A stretch of 64,000 nucleotides of DNA, taken from Actinostola sp. cb2023. Taxonomy: Eukaryota; Cnidaria; Anthozoa; Actiniaria; Actinostolidae. Both the position numbers and the translations under genes were made by a program. Positions 10,871 through 22,881 of this stretch are shown here, piece by piece. Position 1 is the stretch's first letter, and the number at the start of each line of letters is the position of its first letter. Location of the stretch: positions 1 through 64,000 of the forward strand of contig JAUJYZ010000047.1 in assembly GCA_033675265.1 (NCBI GenBank), in the 5' to 3' direction. The notes below the pieces were generated by a model. It saw only the letters and a list, made by a program, of their open reading frames with translations, was not told the DNA's origin and searched no databases.

Positions 10871-11786
10871 ATTACCAGAAATTACGGACATCTGACGTCA
10901 CGGTATTAGTTTTCAGTACGATCGACATTTCAAAATGGCCGCTCAACAACACAAAGAAATGTATGGGACTTCAAATGTAATTTGAAATTTTGACATTTAT
11001 ACAGCTTTGAATTTTAGGTGCCGACTTCCAGACGTAAAATATAGTCTTTATAACATATTCTGTGAACATTTTTGCATCGTTTAATTCATTGCACTGGACG
11101 CAAAATGGATCCAAAACAACAACGAATATTGACAATACATGCCCCTTAATCGAGCAAAAAAAAGTGTTACCTGCATTACTTTCCGAGCTTTAAACTTTCG
11201 ATGATTGCATGGATCCATCGGTGCCGACATCTCCAACATTGCCTCAACTCACAGTAAGTCTAAATCCGTCAAAATGATATGATTTCGATGATACAAAAGG
11301 CCGCAAACCACAAGTGAAAAAGCACTATTTCTCGGAGGCCTTGAGCAAACATCTGAGCTGTTGAATGTCCTGAAATCACCAAGAAATCACCCCAAAATAT
11401 AGCAATTTTCGCCGTTTGATTCCGACATTTTACAAGAACTTAGTAGCCTGGTAGTTTTATGTGTGATATTGCTGTTCAAAGAAGGTGAAGGCTCCTAAAA
11501 GCGGGAAATTCAAACTCATAGTTCATGGATTGGGCTTCCTGTGTTCTTTTTAAAATTTCGAAGTGTCAAGAGTGAGTCGTTCGTACTCTGTGCCGAGCGT
11601 AAGCAAGCTCTTCAATATTAAATCTATCAACCACAACACAAACGCTTGGTATTTCTAAACAAACTTAGAGTAGTTTGGTTTTGATGAATTGATTTATTTT
11701 GATATAAATTCGAGGAGAATTTCGGACTGCCAGTAGACCGCTGGTCATAATATCGCGGGAGTAAAATGTCCGTAATTTCTGGTAAT
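10871..11786. mobile_element. Non-autonomous DNA element with 21-bp TIRs
   Basis: A perfect 21-bp inverted repeat, ATTACCAGAAATTACGGACAT at 10871-10891 and its complement at 11766-11786, brackets 874 bp. There is no long ORF. A copy of the dispersed 14-mer sits inside at 11530. The superfamily is not assigned because the target duplication is unclear. Confidence 0.65.
11530..11543 (+). repeat. Dispersed 14-mer TTGGGCTTCCTGTG (reference copy)
   Basis: This entry stands for the family. Plus-orientation copies (TTGGGCTNCCTGTG or one to two changes) are at 739-752, 4377-4390, 9369-9382, 11530-11543, 17430-17443, 43722-43735, 52958-52971, 58202-58214, 59511-59524 and 62965-62978. Reverse-orientation copies (CACAGGAAGCCCAA) are at 3051-3064, 3235-3248, 9091-9104, 46928-46941 and 59384-59397. 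Weaker matches lie near 50740 and 56290. Chance predicts far fewer than one copy in 64 kb. Two copies share a following TTCTTT, and two (3235 and 59384) share a following CAT. Otherwise the flanks differ. Confidence 0.7.
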
Positions 11787-13261
11787 GTCTAGTTCAGTTT
11801 CTTAGCTTCAGTTTAGAAAAGTATAGTTCGTGTCTCCGATATCAATACAGTTTTAGTGATTTCTTCGACGTTTGACTGATCGTTGGCTTGATAACTTTTT
11901 AGTAGTGGCATACATGCAATCCGTTTCAGTGTTTCATTTCCTCACTTCAATTTCAAATATTCTGTAAATTTGGTTTCAGCTAGTTCTTTGCAAAGTCAAA
12001 TTGGTCAGTAATAGTTGGAGTGACAGTCGTACATTTTCTGTTCATAAATTAATCACTGTTCAATTACTAACTTCATGTCTTTTCAGTCTACATGTACACT
12101 TGCTTGTTAACTTCCATAAATGCTGTCCGTAGGCTATTGGTAACTTCGGCTTGCTGACGGTAACCATTTGTAGCGCTGTGTCAGGTTTTCTTCTTCTTTT
12201 TGGATCGGCATTATTATTATGTGTATCCGGCTACAGAATTCGTTACTGCTTACACTCTAGCGGAAACTCAGCTTTTATAATTATAAGTTATGTTGTTATT
12301 TTACATACGTTAGAAGCATTCCCTTAGATGGAAGCAATAGTTGTGTTCTTATTAGTATTTTGTTGTTGAATCTAACGACGATTTTACATTAACAATTATT
12401 AATAAACATTATTGAGAACATAACATAAGACAATTCACTGACGGTATACCGGCTAACAATGCTGTGAATTTGGAATACGTTTCAGAGTTTAGGCAGGAAC
12501 AACGATTTTTGGAATAGGTGTATATGTTTCAGTATTGCAATTGTTTCACTGTTTTTTGAAACTTTTAAAGTACAACATTTCATATCATCATAGTCTTAAT
12601 TTATAGTTGTAAACAAACCGACTTCTGAATTCTGAATTCTAGCCAATCAATCTTTTAAGACTGTCTGAGCACTTAGCCAATATCTTTGACATATTCTGCC
12701 AATCATTTATAAGCGATTTGTTTTTGTTTTTGTTCCTATATCAAACGTTCTTATAAAACGTGAACATACACCTTCATAAACATAAATACATTGAGATTTC
12801 TATTTCTAAATCGCTATCAGACACTTTCATATGAGTAGCGTTCAAGTAATTAACTAGACGCTCCACATAGCGCGCACTCGATGGGCTGAAACAAGTTAAA
12901 CTGACATAGAAGAACCGTGAGTTACATTATGGTTCTGTAGTCTTATATGTAGTCTTGTAAACAGACAGTGAAGTGATAAATTACAAGTATACAATAATAA
13001 CAAATATAGCAATTCTTTGCTTGTTTACAAACCCGTTCAGTTTCTTCGATTTACGTAAGACATAATTCTCACCATGACTTCCATATTCGTTGTTATGACT
13101 GGTGTGTTTTTACCGGAATACGATCATAGACGAAGGCTTTCATCTTTCTGATAGACGTTTCAGCGTTCGTACTGGTAATCTACTGGGGTCACGACCCCGT
13201 TCACAATCACGTCTAGCATAACAACAAGACTACCGAGTTACAGAGCTGTATAATGAAACAA
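11787..13261. other. No gene recognised
   Basis: AT-rich intergenic sequence. Both strands were read; there are only short frames and no strong repeat structure. Confidence 0.4.
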
Positions 13262-14432
13262 GACGCTCAATGAGCGTTCACTCGGGCATTATGAAAAGGA
13301 AAATGTCAGTTGCCCGTGGAAGTATCTGAAAATGAATGCCAGTTGGTTGAAGAAAAAAAAAATAGACGTCAAGCTTTTGAAAGAAATTCTGCTTGGCTCT
13401 CGATCACGATGAGCATGGCGGTGTATTTTACTACTAAGCGTGGACGTACTATCACAAGCAACAAACATGGCATAGCGAGATCTTACATTGTTTATTGTAT
13501 TCAATTCATGATTATTGACATTCAGCTTAACTTGTACACTGGCTTCAGATATATTTACAAAGGTATCTATAGCACTTAGTCTATTTTCAGTCAAACTTGC
13601 TTGTTCACCTCGATCGTTGGCCATGACGGTATGACGGTGATAACGACGGTATATGCACTCCGTTAAAACTCTCTCTTTGATATAGAAAAATACTATTTTT
13701 AACAGCATTAACACAATAAAAAATATAAACAGAATGTAAACAAGGATTGACTTCATTTTCGCCTCAGATTTGTGTTCTTCTTGATGCGATTTCAAAGTTG
13801 TTTTCTCACCTTTGGATTTTTCCATGTTGGAATCACACTTCTGAATCAGTACATCTGGCTTCAAGTTGTGGTATACATGCTTGGCTAGGCAGTACTCAGT
13901 TGAGTTCACATTTAAGTCAACATTAGAGTTCATTTCTATTATAGTTCTTGAGTTCATTTGATTTGCTTTTGAGCTTGAGTTCATTTGATTACCTTTGGAC
14001 TTTGAGTTCAATTGATTTCCTTTTGATGAGTTCATGTAAAGGCCCTGTCGAAAACGCTCAACATCTTTTAGAGTGGGCCCACACGAATCGGCGTATGCGT
14101 TTGTATGTGAGAGCGTATTTAAGAGGAACGGATGGATGGCTTGCCTTGAATACAACATAATTTCACTTCTGCACAGGTCAACTGCTTCTTTCACTTCTAG
14201 TCGTCGAATACGATGACTTAGCAATATCTCAGTATCTGCCCTGAGCGAACAATAACTATTTGACACGTTTGTGACGATATCAATATGCAACCTCAAGTGA
14301 CCTCAAGTACGTTTAAATATGTAATACAGATGTACCTACACGAATCTTTATGAGTCATCGACATAAATTGTTTCTCGTCACGCAACTCTCATTGTCATAT
14401 TAAATACCCGACTATACGCTCATTGAGCGTCT
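13262..14432. mobile_element. Inverted-repeat element containing an orphan ORF
   Basis: Inward-facing termini: GACGCTCAATGAGCGTTCAC followed by TCGGGCATTAT on the left, and the complement of GACGCTCAATGAGCGTATAG followed by TCGGGTATTTA on the right. The core GCTCAATGAGC is nearly self-complementary. A third copy of this terminus starts at 27251, so the family is dispersed. About 1.17 kb lies between the ends, almost all of it taken up by a 335-codon frame on the minus strand. Confidence 0.5.
13289..14296 (-). CDS. Orphan single-pass membrane protein ORF (hypothetical)
   Basis: An uninterrupted frame of 335 codons in DNA where random frames seldom exceed 100. I do not recognise the product. 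The N-terminal part holds an Arg/Glu-rich stretch, then a low-complexity Asn/Ser/Lys region with three related KGNQMNS-type units (about residues 90-120). A Lys/Glu-rich segment (150-180) precedes a strong hydrophobic helix (about 185-208, ILVYILFIFFIVLMLLKIVF) and a basic flank. The last 40 residues are rich in Phe and look like read-through of an A-rich stretch. The frame lies inside the inverted repeats at 13262 and 14432, so it may belong to a transposable element. No catalytic motif is visible; it could still be chance. Confidence 0.35.
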   Translation of the reverse strand: MRLHIDIVTNVSNSYCSLRADTEILLSHRIRRLEVKEAVDLCRSEIMLYSRQAIHPFLLNTLSHTNAYADSCGPTLKDVERFRQGLYMNSSKGNQLNSKSKGNQMNSSSKANQMNSRTIIEMNSNVDLNVNSTEYCLAKHVYHNLKPDVLIQKCDSNMEKSKGEKTTLKSHQEEHKSEAKMKSILVYILFIFFIVLMLLKIVFFYIKERVLTECIYRRYHRHTVMANDRGEQASLTENRLSAIDTFVNISEASVQVKLNVNNHELNTINNVRSRYAMFVACDSTSTLSSKIHRHAHRDREPSRISFKSLTSIFFFFNQLAFIFRYFHGQLTFSFS

Positions 14433-14609
14433 TCTTCTTCAACAGATCCCTAATCTCTAATGACGTTTTGATTTTGATTGTATTTTTGCCGTTCACTGAC
14501 TTGTTTTCAGCGTGGAAATTCTTCTTTAAATAGCGCTGTGCCGCGGTTCTAAAATGAATGCGCTTTTGTATTGTGCAAGTATATAAATAGGCTATTAAAA
14601 CAACTTTGG

Positions 14610-16775
14610 CATGACCCCAAATTTCGGACATTGAGCTTGTTTAGCTTTGCTTTAATTGATGAAGTTTTGAAGTATGATTTCTACGATTTCTTTTCCTTCT
14701 GAATTTTTCAAACGTCGAATCGAATAAACATCCATCATTATATATCTGAGAAATGTGTTTCGTTTTATTGCCGGATACTTTTTAAACGGGTTTTCACGGC
14801 GCGTGACGACAGTCAGGCAGCAAGCAAAACGATATTAGCTATCTAAACAAAATCTACTGAAAAATCAAACCCTTGCTCTCTAGCTTCAGAGACATAATAC
14901 GAAGCTGCTCAGTAACGGATTATTAACGACATGTTGCTTTCAAAACTAAGATTCATAATCTACTTGAGTCCTGTGTGTCGTATTGTCTTTTCTTATCTGC
15001 TGAGTAATCTTGAAACTCCGGATACGATTAAATACGTCGCATACTTTCGTCATTCTTGAGCCTAAAAAAAACTACTACTACTACCGAAAAACGCATTTTC
15101 TAACTCGGGCTTCCTTCGGAAGGGCCCGAGTAATAAACTTGGTATACAATGAGATCTGTATATTCTGTTACGTGGATCTACCGCGAACGTCGTGTGCGTT
15201 TGTATGTGGAGTGAGCGTATTGGACTTGACAGCATTCATGGCTTTACAACGGCAAGCTTACACAATATTTCCTCGACAAGACTCAAAGCATGTGCTCGGC
15301 CGAAGACCAATCGAGCGTGCAAGGACATGCGTATACGTAAGCATAGTTACACTGATTCGATCTCATTCGCACTTCATTCGCTCTCATTCGCACTACATTC
15401 TGCTTGTTCGTCGCGTCGTCGGAGTCATTGAGCCGTCCAGCGGTGTTGCGAACAAACGACAGCTTTGTAACCTTTCCTTACGACGACGACGAAGCAGAAA
15501 AGAGCCCATTTTATAACTCGATCGAGCTACGCCAATCGAGTAATAATTAGCTGATGTTCAAAGTTTGCATTAGTTGATATTCAAGAATTGAGTATAATTA
15601 TTATTGGTTGATAAACAAAATCGGCTAACGCAATGTTTACAATCTTTAATACAATACAAAACCTTAGGAAATAAGAGATTTTTGTTCCAAACATTTCCAT
15701 TTCATTTCCGTGTCAATGCTCTATATATTGAAATCGAAATACAACAGACAAAGTACCGTATTCCCAAAATATTTGAAATGGGTCACAGAATGTAAATATT
15801 GCGCTATAGCCGATTTGGTCTATTGAGTTCTGGCTGCGTCATACACTTTTTTCCTGTTTGTTAAGTACTGCTTGGCTCTGTCGCGAGTAGTTCTAAGACT
15901 CTAAACATGGCTGCTGGAGAAGTACATAAACAGTACGCTACGGCGGCTGGAATCTGTGGAATATTGCTACTCTTCTGTGGACTTGGTGACTGTATAGTGG
16001 GATTGGTGTGAATCGCCCGTGTTGCGGCACTTGATATCCCCACAAATGGCTCGGGTCTATGGTCTGGCGTTGTGGTATGATTCCGTTAAGACTTATTACT
16101 CGGGCCCTTCCGAAGGAAGCCCGAGTTATAAAATGCGCTTTCTTCTATCATTATTTTTTTTCGTAGGACACAAAATGTGAAGTATGTGATCGTATCGGTA
16201 CAAAAAATGCGAAGTATGTGATCGTATCGAGTTCCAAGATTACTCTGCAGATAAGAAAGCAAGCTACACTCTGTCCCAAAATATATGCGGGTTCCCATCG
16301 AGCGATTACTTGAAGCATCCTGGATATATTCGAATTTCGACAGCAAATGAAATCCGAAATGAAAACTAAAACAGCCAAATAATAACGGAGAGCTTGGACT
16401 GAATGAAATTCCTAGTTCTGAATGGACTTTACGATGAGCCTATGTTGTATGGCGAAGTCGAGCCATCGATCACTTCCTTTTTAAACACGATCATGCAATC
16501 ATTGTTTTAACATGAGCAAGATCAATGTACGAAATTTGGGATCAGTGCTTGCTGCATGACTGCCGTCACGCCGTGGTTTCAAAAACCCGTTTAAAAGGTA
16601 TCCAACAATAAAATGAAACACATTTCTGAGAAATATAATGATTGAAGTTTATTTTATTCCATGTTTGAAACATTCGGAAGGAAAAGGAATCGTAAAAATC
16701 GTACTTCAAAACTTCACCAAAGCAAATAGGCCGTCATCAACGCCACGGACTAAGCAAGGTCAATGTACGAAATTT
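14610..16775. mobile_element. Long-TIR element carrying a captured host exon
   Basis: The left arm (about 14610-15140) is the reverse complement of the right arm (about 16086-16775), with some indels. Both contain AAACCCGTTTAAAA, GAAACACATTTCT(C/G)AGA and, at the inner ends, a hairpin-prone ACTCGGGCTTCCTTCGGAAG followed by GGCCCGAGTAATAA. The 950-bp centre holds an unrelated GC-richer segment, another GAGTAATAA-type end at about 15505-15550, and the first exon of a four-pass membrane gene (15907-16074). No transposase is seen. The outer boundaries are approximate and I could not define a target duplication. Confidence 0.6.
15907..16074 (+). pseudogene. Captured TM1 exon of a CD20/MS4A-like gene
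   Basis: It begins ATGGCTGCTGGAGAAG and encodes a short polar N-terminus, a helix (AAGICGILLLFCGLG...CIVGLV), then after an in-frame TGA (16009-16011) IARVAALDIPTNGSGLWSGV up to a GTATGA donor at 16075. The GSGLWSG end and phase 0 are what should precede the FIVTGALG exon seen at 3451. No further exons follow; the sequence runs straight into the inverted arm. Read as a gene fragment moved into a transposable element and inactivated by a stop. Alternatively, it is the true first exon displaced by rearrangement or misassembly. Confidence 0.65.
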
Positions 16776-17836
16776 GGGCATAACTTCGAACGTAACACTT
16801 TTATGTATCCAACTTGCAGGAAAGAAACGCTCCTCTCACATATGTCACACACGCTGTTCGTCATTGTGAAGGGTTTCGGACTGATTTTCGGACACATTGA
16901 AGGCATGAATTCCGAAATTTATAGGCAAAGACACATGAGCCGTCTGAAAATCATTCGAGTTTCAAGCATATCAAACTTATGTCCTGCATCATTGAACATT
17001 TGCTCCTGTTGGGATCCAGTATCACGCGGACAACGTTTTTTGTTAATGCTTTGTTTACTAATGCACGTGAGGCCCGATTGATCCAGCAAATTGTTCACTA
17101 TGACCGCTAAATAAAGCAGATTCGTACGTGACTGGTTTATCATTTCATTCATATTTTTCCTTTGATAATGTGTAAATCAGGTAGCTAAAATATAAGAGAG
17201 GATGGAAAAGCTGCATATGTTTCCTCGACGGGAAAATATATCACAAATTCGAACTAACTTATTAATCTCGTGCGTGTAAATATTGGAAATTGCCTTCAAA
17301 AAACGTCCTTTCCGAGCCATAATTTATTTGCGAATTCGCAAAATACCACAAGACACCAGGACAGTTTCAAGACTGTTGTTACAGTATTTATAGAAAAACA
17401 AATTAAGTTATAATCCACAAAATTCCAGCTTGGGCTTCCTGTGCCGTTCAATATCAAACAAAATACGAATTTTGTGAATAGCCAGTGTGCAGTGAAAAGC
17501 CAGAATTAAATTAACATTTGACTATATTAAGCCTTTTTGTCGAACTCTGATGATCAAAATAGCAACATAATAAAATATAGCGTTATTATTACTATAATCG
17601 GTTTTTGTGCTTCCGAAATTACGCTTTTATGGTCCAGCGGTTAAGCGCATGCTCATGCAAATTTCCCTCCTGTTTTAAACATATATAATGTATTTCACTA
17701 GCCTCCTCCTAATATTTCACGATGTTTCTTGATATTTCATCAGTTTCATTTAGAAGCGCACGAACCTGTCATTAGAAGCGAACGGACTTTTGAATGTGGA
17801 GGCGAAAAGTTTTAGAAGCGAAACGACCTGATACCG
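16776..17836. other. No gene recognised
   Basis: AT-rich sequence. It contains one dispersed 14-mer (17430-17443) but otherwise only short frames. Confidence 0.4.
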
Positions 17837-18144
17837 TTGTAAGTTGTTGATTCATTATGCAGCTCTTTTGTTCTAGTTTGGCACCTTCTCTTTTGCATTC
17901 CACCTTCCGAACACTTTTCCGAAATCTGCTAATCTGCTAGGACAGTTTTATTCTAAGAAAACATTGGCCTTTTATCGTAAAATTAGAGCGATTGTGTGAT
18001 ATTACATTGCTTTTATTTTTGTCTATTGTTATTATAATACTGCAGATTAGCAGATTTCGGAAGAGCGTTCGGAAGGTGGATGCACAAGAGAATTAGGTGC
18101 CAAACTAGAACAAAAGAGCTGCATAATGAATCAACAACTTACAA
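17837..18144. mobile_element. 308-bp foldback MITE
   Basis: Arms of about 103 bp run from TTGTAAGTTGTTGATTCATT inward to AGCAGAT(T), with the exact complement at the right end, enclosing about 100 bp of AT-rich sequence. There is no ORF. The flanks give no unambiguous target duplication. Confidence 0.8.
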
Positions 18145-18605
18145 CTACTGAAACTGGTTGAAAAATGTTCTGATTTGAAGCTTATATTTGGCGGCCTTAA
18201 AATGTTTCAATGAGCGTGATTTTACAAGAACATATCAGCTACAATCTAAATTTGAGCATAATCAATTTTGAACAATTTATTTTTAATTATGACTTTTTTA
18301 GTAAAAATAGAACGAATGGTGGACAACAAGAGCAAAGTAAACACCTCATCGTGTATAACTTTAGCTCACATTTTCCGATATCATTGCGAGCGATTTCTCT
18401 CAACTTTTCCAGAAAAGTAGGTCAATATCATTGCAACAATTCAAGTCTAAAATTGAGTTTTAATATGCCAGATTTACTTGGATTTCAGGTGATTGATTTA
18501 ATTGCATTATTTACGCTTGAATTATTTACTCAAAAAATGTAATCGAAGATATCTCAAAAACGCTCTCACAGAAGTTGCTTGTATTGACTAGAACTAGAGA
18601 CAATC
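18145..18605. other. No recognised gene upstream of the LINE
   Basis: A 110-codon frame (18210-18542) is present but resembles nothing I know and is AT-biased. Probably the insertion target of the truncated LINE. Confidence 0.3.
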
Positions 18606-20417
18606 ATGTCCATTATAAGATCACAAGATCCTATTTCTCCGTATATATTTATTTTAATAATAGAAATAATGGCGACTATAATGAGAAAAAGTGAAGAAAT
18701 TCAAGGAATCGTTATCAAACAAAAGGAACAAAAACTTATCCTATTTGCTGATGACACCACCTTTTTTTTAAAAGACAACATTTCACTAAAAAAATGTGTT
18801 AGATAAGCTGGAAATATTTTATAATTTTTCATCTCTAAGATTAAATGTGAGAAAATCTGAGGCTGGATGGCTGGCAAATCAAATAATCGATTGTCCAAGT
18901 CAAGTTACAGGCATCAAATGGATTAACTTTGAAGAAAAAGGCGTAAGAATTCTTGGCATTCATTTTTCATATAATGAAAAGTTTCATTATATCAATAACT
19001 TCCAACGTATCATTACCAATTTTAAGACAACTTTATCAATATGGAAAATGAGAAACTTAACTCTCTACGGCAAAATACAAATACTTCGTTCTCTTGCACT
19101 CCCTAAGCTGTTCTACGTGTGTTCAAAAATCCATGTCTCAGATGACTTCATTAAAATAGTTGAAAGCACCATTAAAGACTTTATATGGAACGGAAAAAAA
19201 CTCAAAATTAAGTATAATACTTTAATCGGTGATTATTCCATGGGTGGTTTGAAGCTTCCTGATTTTGATTCTTGTATAAAAGCAAACCGCGTTAAATGGG
19301 CTATCAGTCTGATATCGTCTTGTAATGAACAAACAACTTGGAATATTTTCTTATCACATCTTGAGCCCATAGGAGGATTTCAACAAGTAGGTGTAAATTT
19401 CGACAGTCAAAGAATTCCCGAATCTATCCCTCTCTTTTACAAAAGTATTCTAAGTAATTGGTCAGAAGTAGCGATAGACAATATTAACAACGATCCGTTA
19501 TTAGTATTCGATCAACAACTTTGGAACAATAACTACATAAAAATTGCAAATAAATCAGTGTTTTATAAGGACTTCTCAAGTCTTAATATAAACAAAGTTG
19601 TAGACCTTTGCGATGAAACGGGGAATTTCAATGGGCACATGTCAAAAAATTGGGACTCCAAGACAAAGACTTCTTGCGGTGGGCTGGAATAATTCACACG
19701 ATACCAACGGAATGGAAAACAGCTTTGAAAGAAAATATAAATATAAATATGGGTAGAAACGTAGGACAAGCAAAAATATCTTTAAATTTTGCCACAAAAA
19801 AAATTGAACTAGAAAAGATAAAAACAAACCAAGTATACCAATGGTTTATCAATTTAAAATTTAGATCCACGTCCTCCCAAAATAATGTAAGTAGGCGCAT
19901 AAACCAGGACACTCCTTTAGACTGGCAAGAAATATACAGCAGAATGTATACAACTTCAATTGATACTTATTCCAGATATTTTCACTATAAGATACTTAAT
20001 AATATTTTATATTTAAATCGCGACCTTCATCGTTTCAAAATACTGGACCATTCTGTTTGCTCTTTTTGTCTTCTTTACCCTGAAACAATAGATCACTTTT
20101 TTGTCCATTGCATAGAATCAAAAAACTATTATTTTCAAATAAGAAATTGGTTAAAGAATGTTGATATCACGCTCCCAGAATTAAACATATTAAATATAAT
20201 ATTGGGTGTTGAAAATAACATAATTAACTATATTATCTTAATGTATAAACTATCTATGTACAAAGCCAGAGAGAAAGGAAAAAATCCTTCTTTATCCTTT
20301 TTTAAAAACTTATTAAGGTACCAAGAAAAAATTGAATATAACGTGGCCAAATCAAAAAAAATTATTTCTCTACATTTAAATAAATGGAGCAAAATAACTA
20401 ATGCTTTACGTTCTTGA
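18606..20417 (+). mobile_element. 5'-truncated, frameshifted LINE (L1/Tx1-like reverse transcriptase)
   Basis: Three frames together make the C-terminal part of a non-LTR retrotransposon polymerase. The first (18606-18806) has DPISPYIFIL and the catalytic FADDTTFF box. The second (18796-19692) has the thumb region with LGIHFS, NLTLYGKIQI and FIWNGKK...GGLKLPDF. The third (19650-20417) has a zinc-knuckle-like CSFCLLYPETIDHFFVHC. The shifts fall at A-runs near 18790 and 19648. Sequence upstream of the palm motif, including the endonuclease domain, is absent, as expected for incomplete reverse transcription. The 3' flank becomes A-rich by about 20590. The copy is inactive. Confidence 0.85.
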
Positions 20418-20866
20418 ATAATGTCCATGTAACTGGCAAAGGCATTCATGTACAAAATCAAATTTGTTAGACATTTTTCTTTTTTTCTTCGATATTTTAA
20501 TCTACATCTACGATTATAATAACAATAATAAAAAATGTAAGTATACATATCAAGTAATTAAGTATTTAAAAAACATCGTAATTAAATAGAAATGTGTTAA
20601 ATAGAAATGAAGATCACAAGAGCATTTTCCCAAAATAATCCTAGAATCTATAGAAATGGAGGATATGTAAAAAGAGGAATTCTCTCTCAGCGTTGCCATT
20701 GTAACGCCGATCTCCATAAAACATACTTCATTAGAAACTTTGATATTTCTGTAACAACGTTGTAATACTCAATTTACCAATAGATCGTTCACAAATGCAC
20801 AATTATGTTTCAAACGCAAGAGGTATCGCTACAGAAAAATCCCATCGAGTCACCTTAAACCTTACC

Positions 20867-21324
20867 TTATTTGCATCCATAGAGCTCCATCCTCAGAGAC
20901 ATGTGGCCTTGCCATGCCTGGGGTAACACCCTGATGTACCTGGCAATGATGGGGTGTTAAAGATTATGCTTGACAACCGAGTTTATGTCCTTATTTGCTG
21001 CAAACACCTTGCCTCCCTCGTAGTTGTTAAACGTTTTACCGTCAGAGCTGTATTGCAGTTTATATTGCTTTACCCATTGGTTTGTATCAGATCGACCTTG
21101 TGTGGCTATTCCTGCCACCTTGATAACTCGCTTCAAATCAACTTGTATCCACTGACCGACTCGGTTATGTCTCGACGACCATGAACCTGCTTTGCCACGA
21201 GGGGGTTTGTAGTTAAGTCTGCCTTGTGCTGGCGCATGGTTGCCATCCCACATCGAGGAAGCGGTGATTCTTGCATCAGGAATAGCTCTACTTTGCATCC
21301 CAAGGGGTTCAATATTACACAGAA
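20867..21324 (-). CDS. F5/8 type C domain exon
   Basis: Starts after a CCTCAACAG acceptor. The reading frame shows the family hallmarks in order: CNIEPLGMQS, then ITASS, WDGNHAPAQGRLN, GSW, VGQWIQVDL, VAGIATQGR, YKLQYSSDG, an in-frame TAA, then ARYIRVLPQ and RMELYGC. Apart from that stop, the domain is full length (about 149 codons) and ends with the second conserved Cys, two codons before a TAA at 20867-20869. The domain mediates binding to phospholipids or carbohydrates. Confidence 0.8.
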
Positions 21325-21521
21325 CTGTTGAGGAACAACACGAAACATGTCAACTGACCTCGAGTATTCTCCCGACTGGAACTAAAACTCTTGTCAATGA
21401 AGTTGAACGAGAATGCTGGATATTTGCATGGTCGTAATTCGAAGGGAGCACTAAGATATATAGGTAGTATGTGCCACCAGACAGGGTCTGCTTTTCGAAC
21501 CTTCAAGCACTAAAGGGTTAA

Positions 21522-21978
21522 AGTGCTTATGAAGCAAATTTTTTTTATTTTGAAAATCGATTACATATGAAGTGAATAGTGGGATATTTCAGTATTTTGT
21601 GATTTGAGCTTCGCATTTGCGAGTTATAAAGGTTTGAAATCGTGATATGCTAATTCGGTGACGTCAAAGGAGGCATTTGCCGTAACTTATTTATATTTTT
21701 TCAAGTAGCATTCTTTTCTGAAATAGAAAAAAAGTTTAACATCATTTATATAAGTTGTAGAAAACTTATTTCCAGATTTAAAAATGTCAATGATTTGCAA
21801 AGGGGCGCTTTTGTATAATAAATTAAGCCTTCTTTGACGTCACCGAATTAGCATATCACGATTTCAAACCTTTATAACTCGCAAATGCGAAGCTCAAATC
21901 ACAAAACACTGAAACATCCCACTATTCGCTTCATATGTAATCGATTTTCAAAATTAAAAAATAAGCTTCATAAACACT
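21522..21978. mobile_element. TTAA-flanked foldback MITE in an intron
   Basis: A 457-bp element with arms of about 150 bp (AGTGCTTATGAAGC at the left; complement ending ACACT at the right). It is flanked by TTAA at 21518-21521 and 21979-21982. It lies in the last intron of the ShKT-F5/8C gene. Its TTAA target matches the elements at 2044 and 26390, though the arm sequences differ, so more than one TTAA-targeting family is present. Confidence 0.8.
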
Positions 21979-22055
21979 TTAAAATCGCTAATTTACACTG
22001 AAAAATGTTGATAGCATAGTCAAACATACATTATTCCTTGAATCGTTAGACTTAC

Positions 22056-22163
22056 AGCACTTATGACAGGTCTCATAGCAGTACTTCATTCCCCAGGCAC
22101 TTGCACACTCGGTTTTGTTCTTCAAAGTCTTACAGCATCCCTGGGCCAACACGTCATAGCAGG
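22056..22163 (-). CDS. Second ShKT-like exon
   Basis: A 108-nt exon between a TTGTTGACAG acceptor and a GTAAGT donor, encoding 35 residues with seven Cys. It starts with Cys-Tyr-Asp and ends with the C..TC..C spacing typical of the ShKT C-terminal half. It joins in frame to the F5/8C exon. Confidence 0.65.
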
Positions 22164-22462
22164 CTGTCAACAAAACCAAATATCACGTGATGCATTCCAG
22201 TGATTCACATAAAACAAACACCTAAACATGGTTAGTTAAACTCAACTATCTTGCTTCTATAACGTGAGATCTTCTGACTTTACAAGTACTTAAACTAGTA
22301 CCTGTTATTTATTATACTGTGAAAGATAAAGCTTTATCCAGTTTTGCACCGAAGGTTATGCAACGTTTGTGAATAATAGGGTTTTAAACCAGTTTAGTTA
22401 AACCACTTTAAAACATGTTTTTAAAAGCCTTTAGTGTCAAAATGGGGCAAAATACCACTTAC

Positions 22463-22575
22463 AGCATGTTTTCTGGCAAACTTGTTTTTGATGATATCGT
22501 ATTTGCAGTAACCAGCTTTGTGCAGCTCGAGGCAGTGAAGATGATGGAGAACATCGCCGCCACCACGTTTCGCTT
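22463..22575 (-). CDS. First ShKT-like exon
   Basis: A 113-nt exon after a TTTTATTTTCAG acceptor, ending at GTAAGT. It encodes a dibasic KRGGG segment, a possible propeptide cleavage site, and then a ShKT-type core with HCLELHKAGYCKYD. It joins in frame to the upstream 48-nt exon but ends in phase 0, whereas the next exon needs phase 1. One lost nucleotide near the donor would explain this. Confidence 0.6.
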
Positions 22576-22881
22576 CTGAAAATAAAATAGAAAAACATGG
22601 TTTACTGGTCGGTTCAAGGAGAAAATCCCAAAAGACCCAATTGTGGGAATACAATCACGTGGTTGTACTGCATGGCAAAATTGTACGTTGGAAAAGGCCT
22701 ATTCAGACGTCGAACTTCATTTGTACAAATTCAGTAGTTCAGAAAAGACTGGTACAAATATGCATTGTCATTACATCGATTCATACTTCTACGTATGAAT
22801 GGAGCCTATGGCGACTAGCGCCGTAGAGCTGAAGTACGCCAGACAAACTACAGATTGATATGGATTCATTTAGTAGCTTAC

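Noticed and set aside
13621..13700. Continuation of the four-pass membrane gene near 13-14 kb, suggested by a hydrophobic helix
   Set aside because: The helix belongs to the minus-strand orphan ORF; its sequence and strand do not fit the four-pass family.
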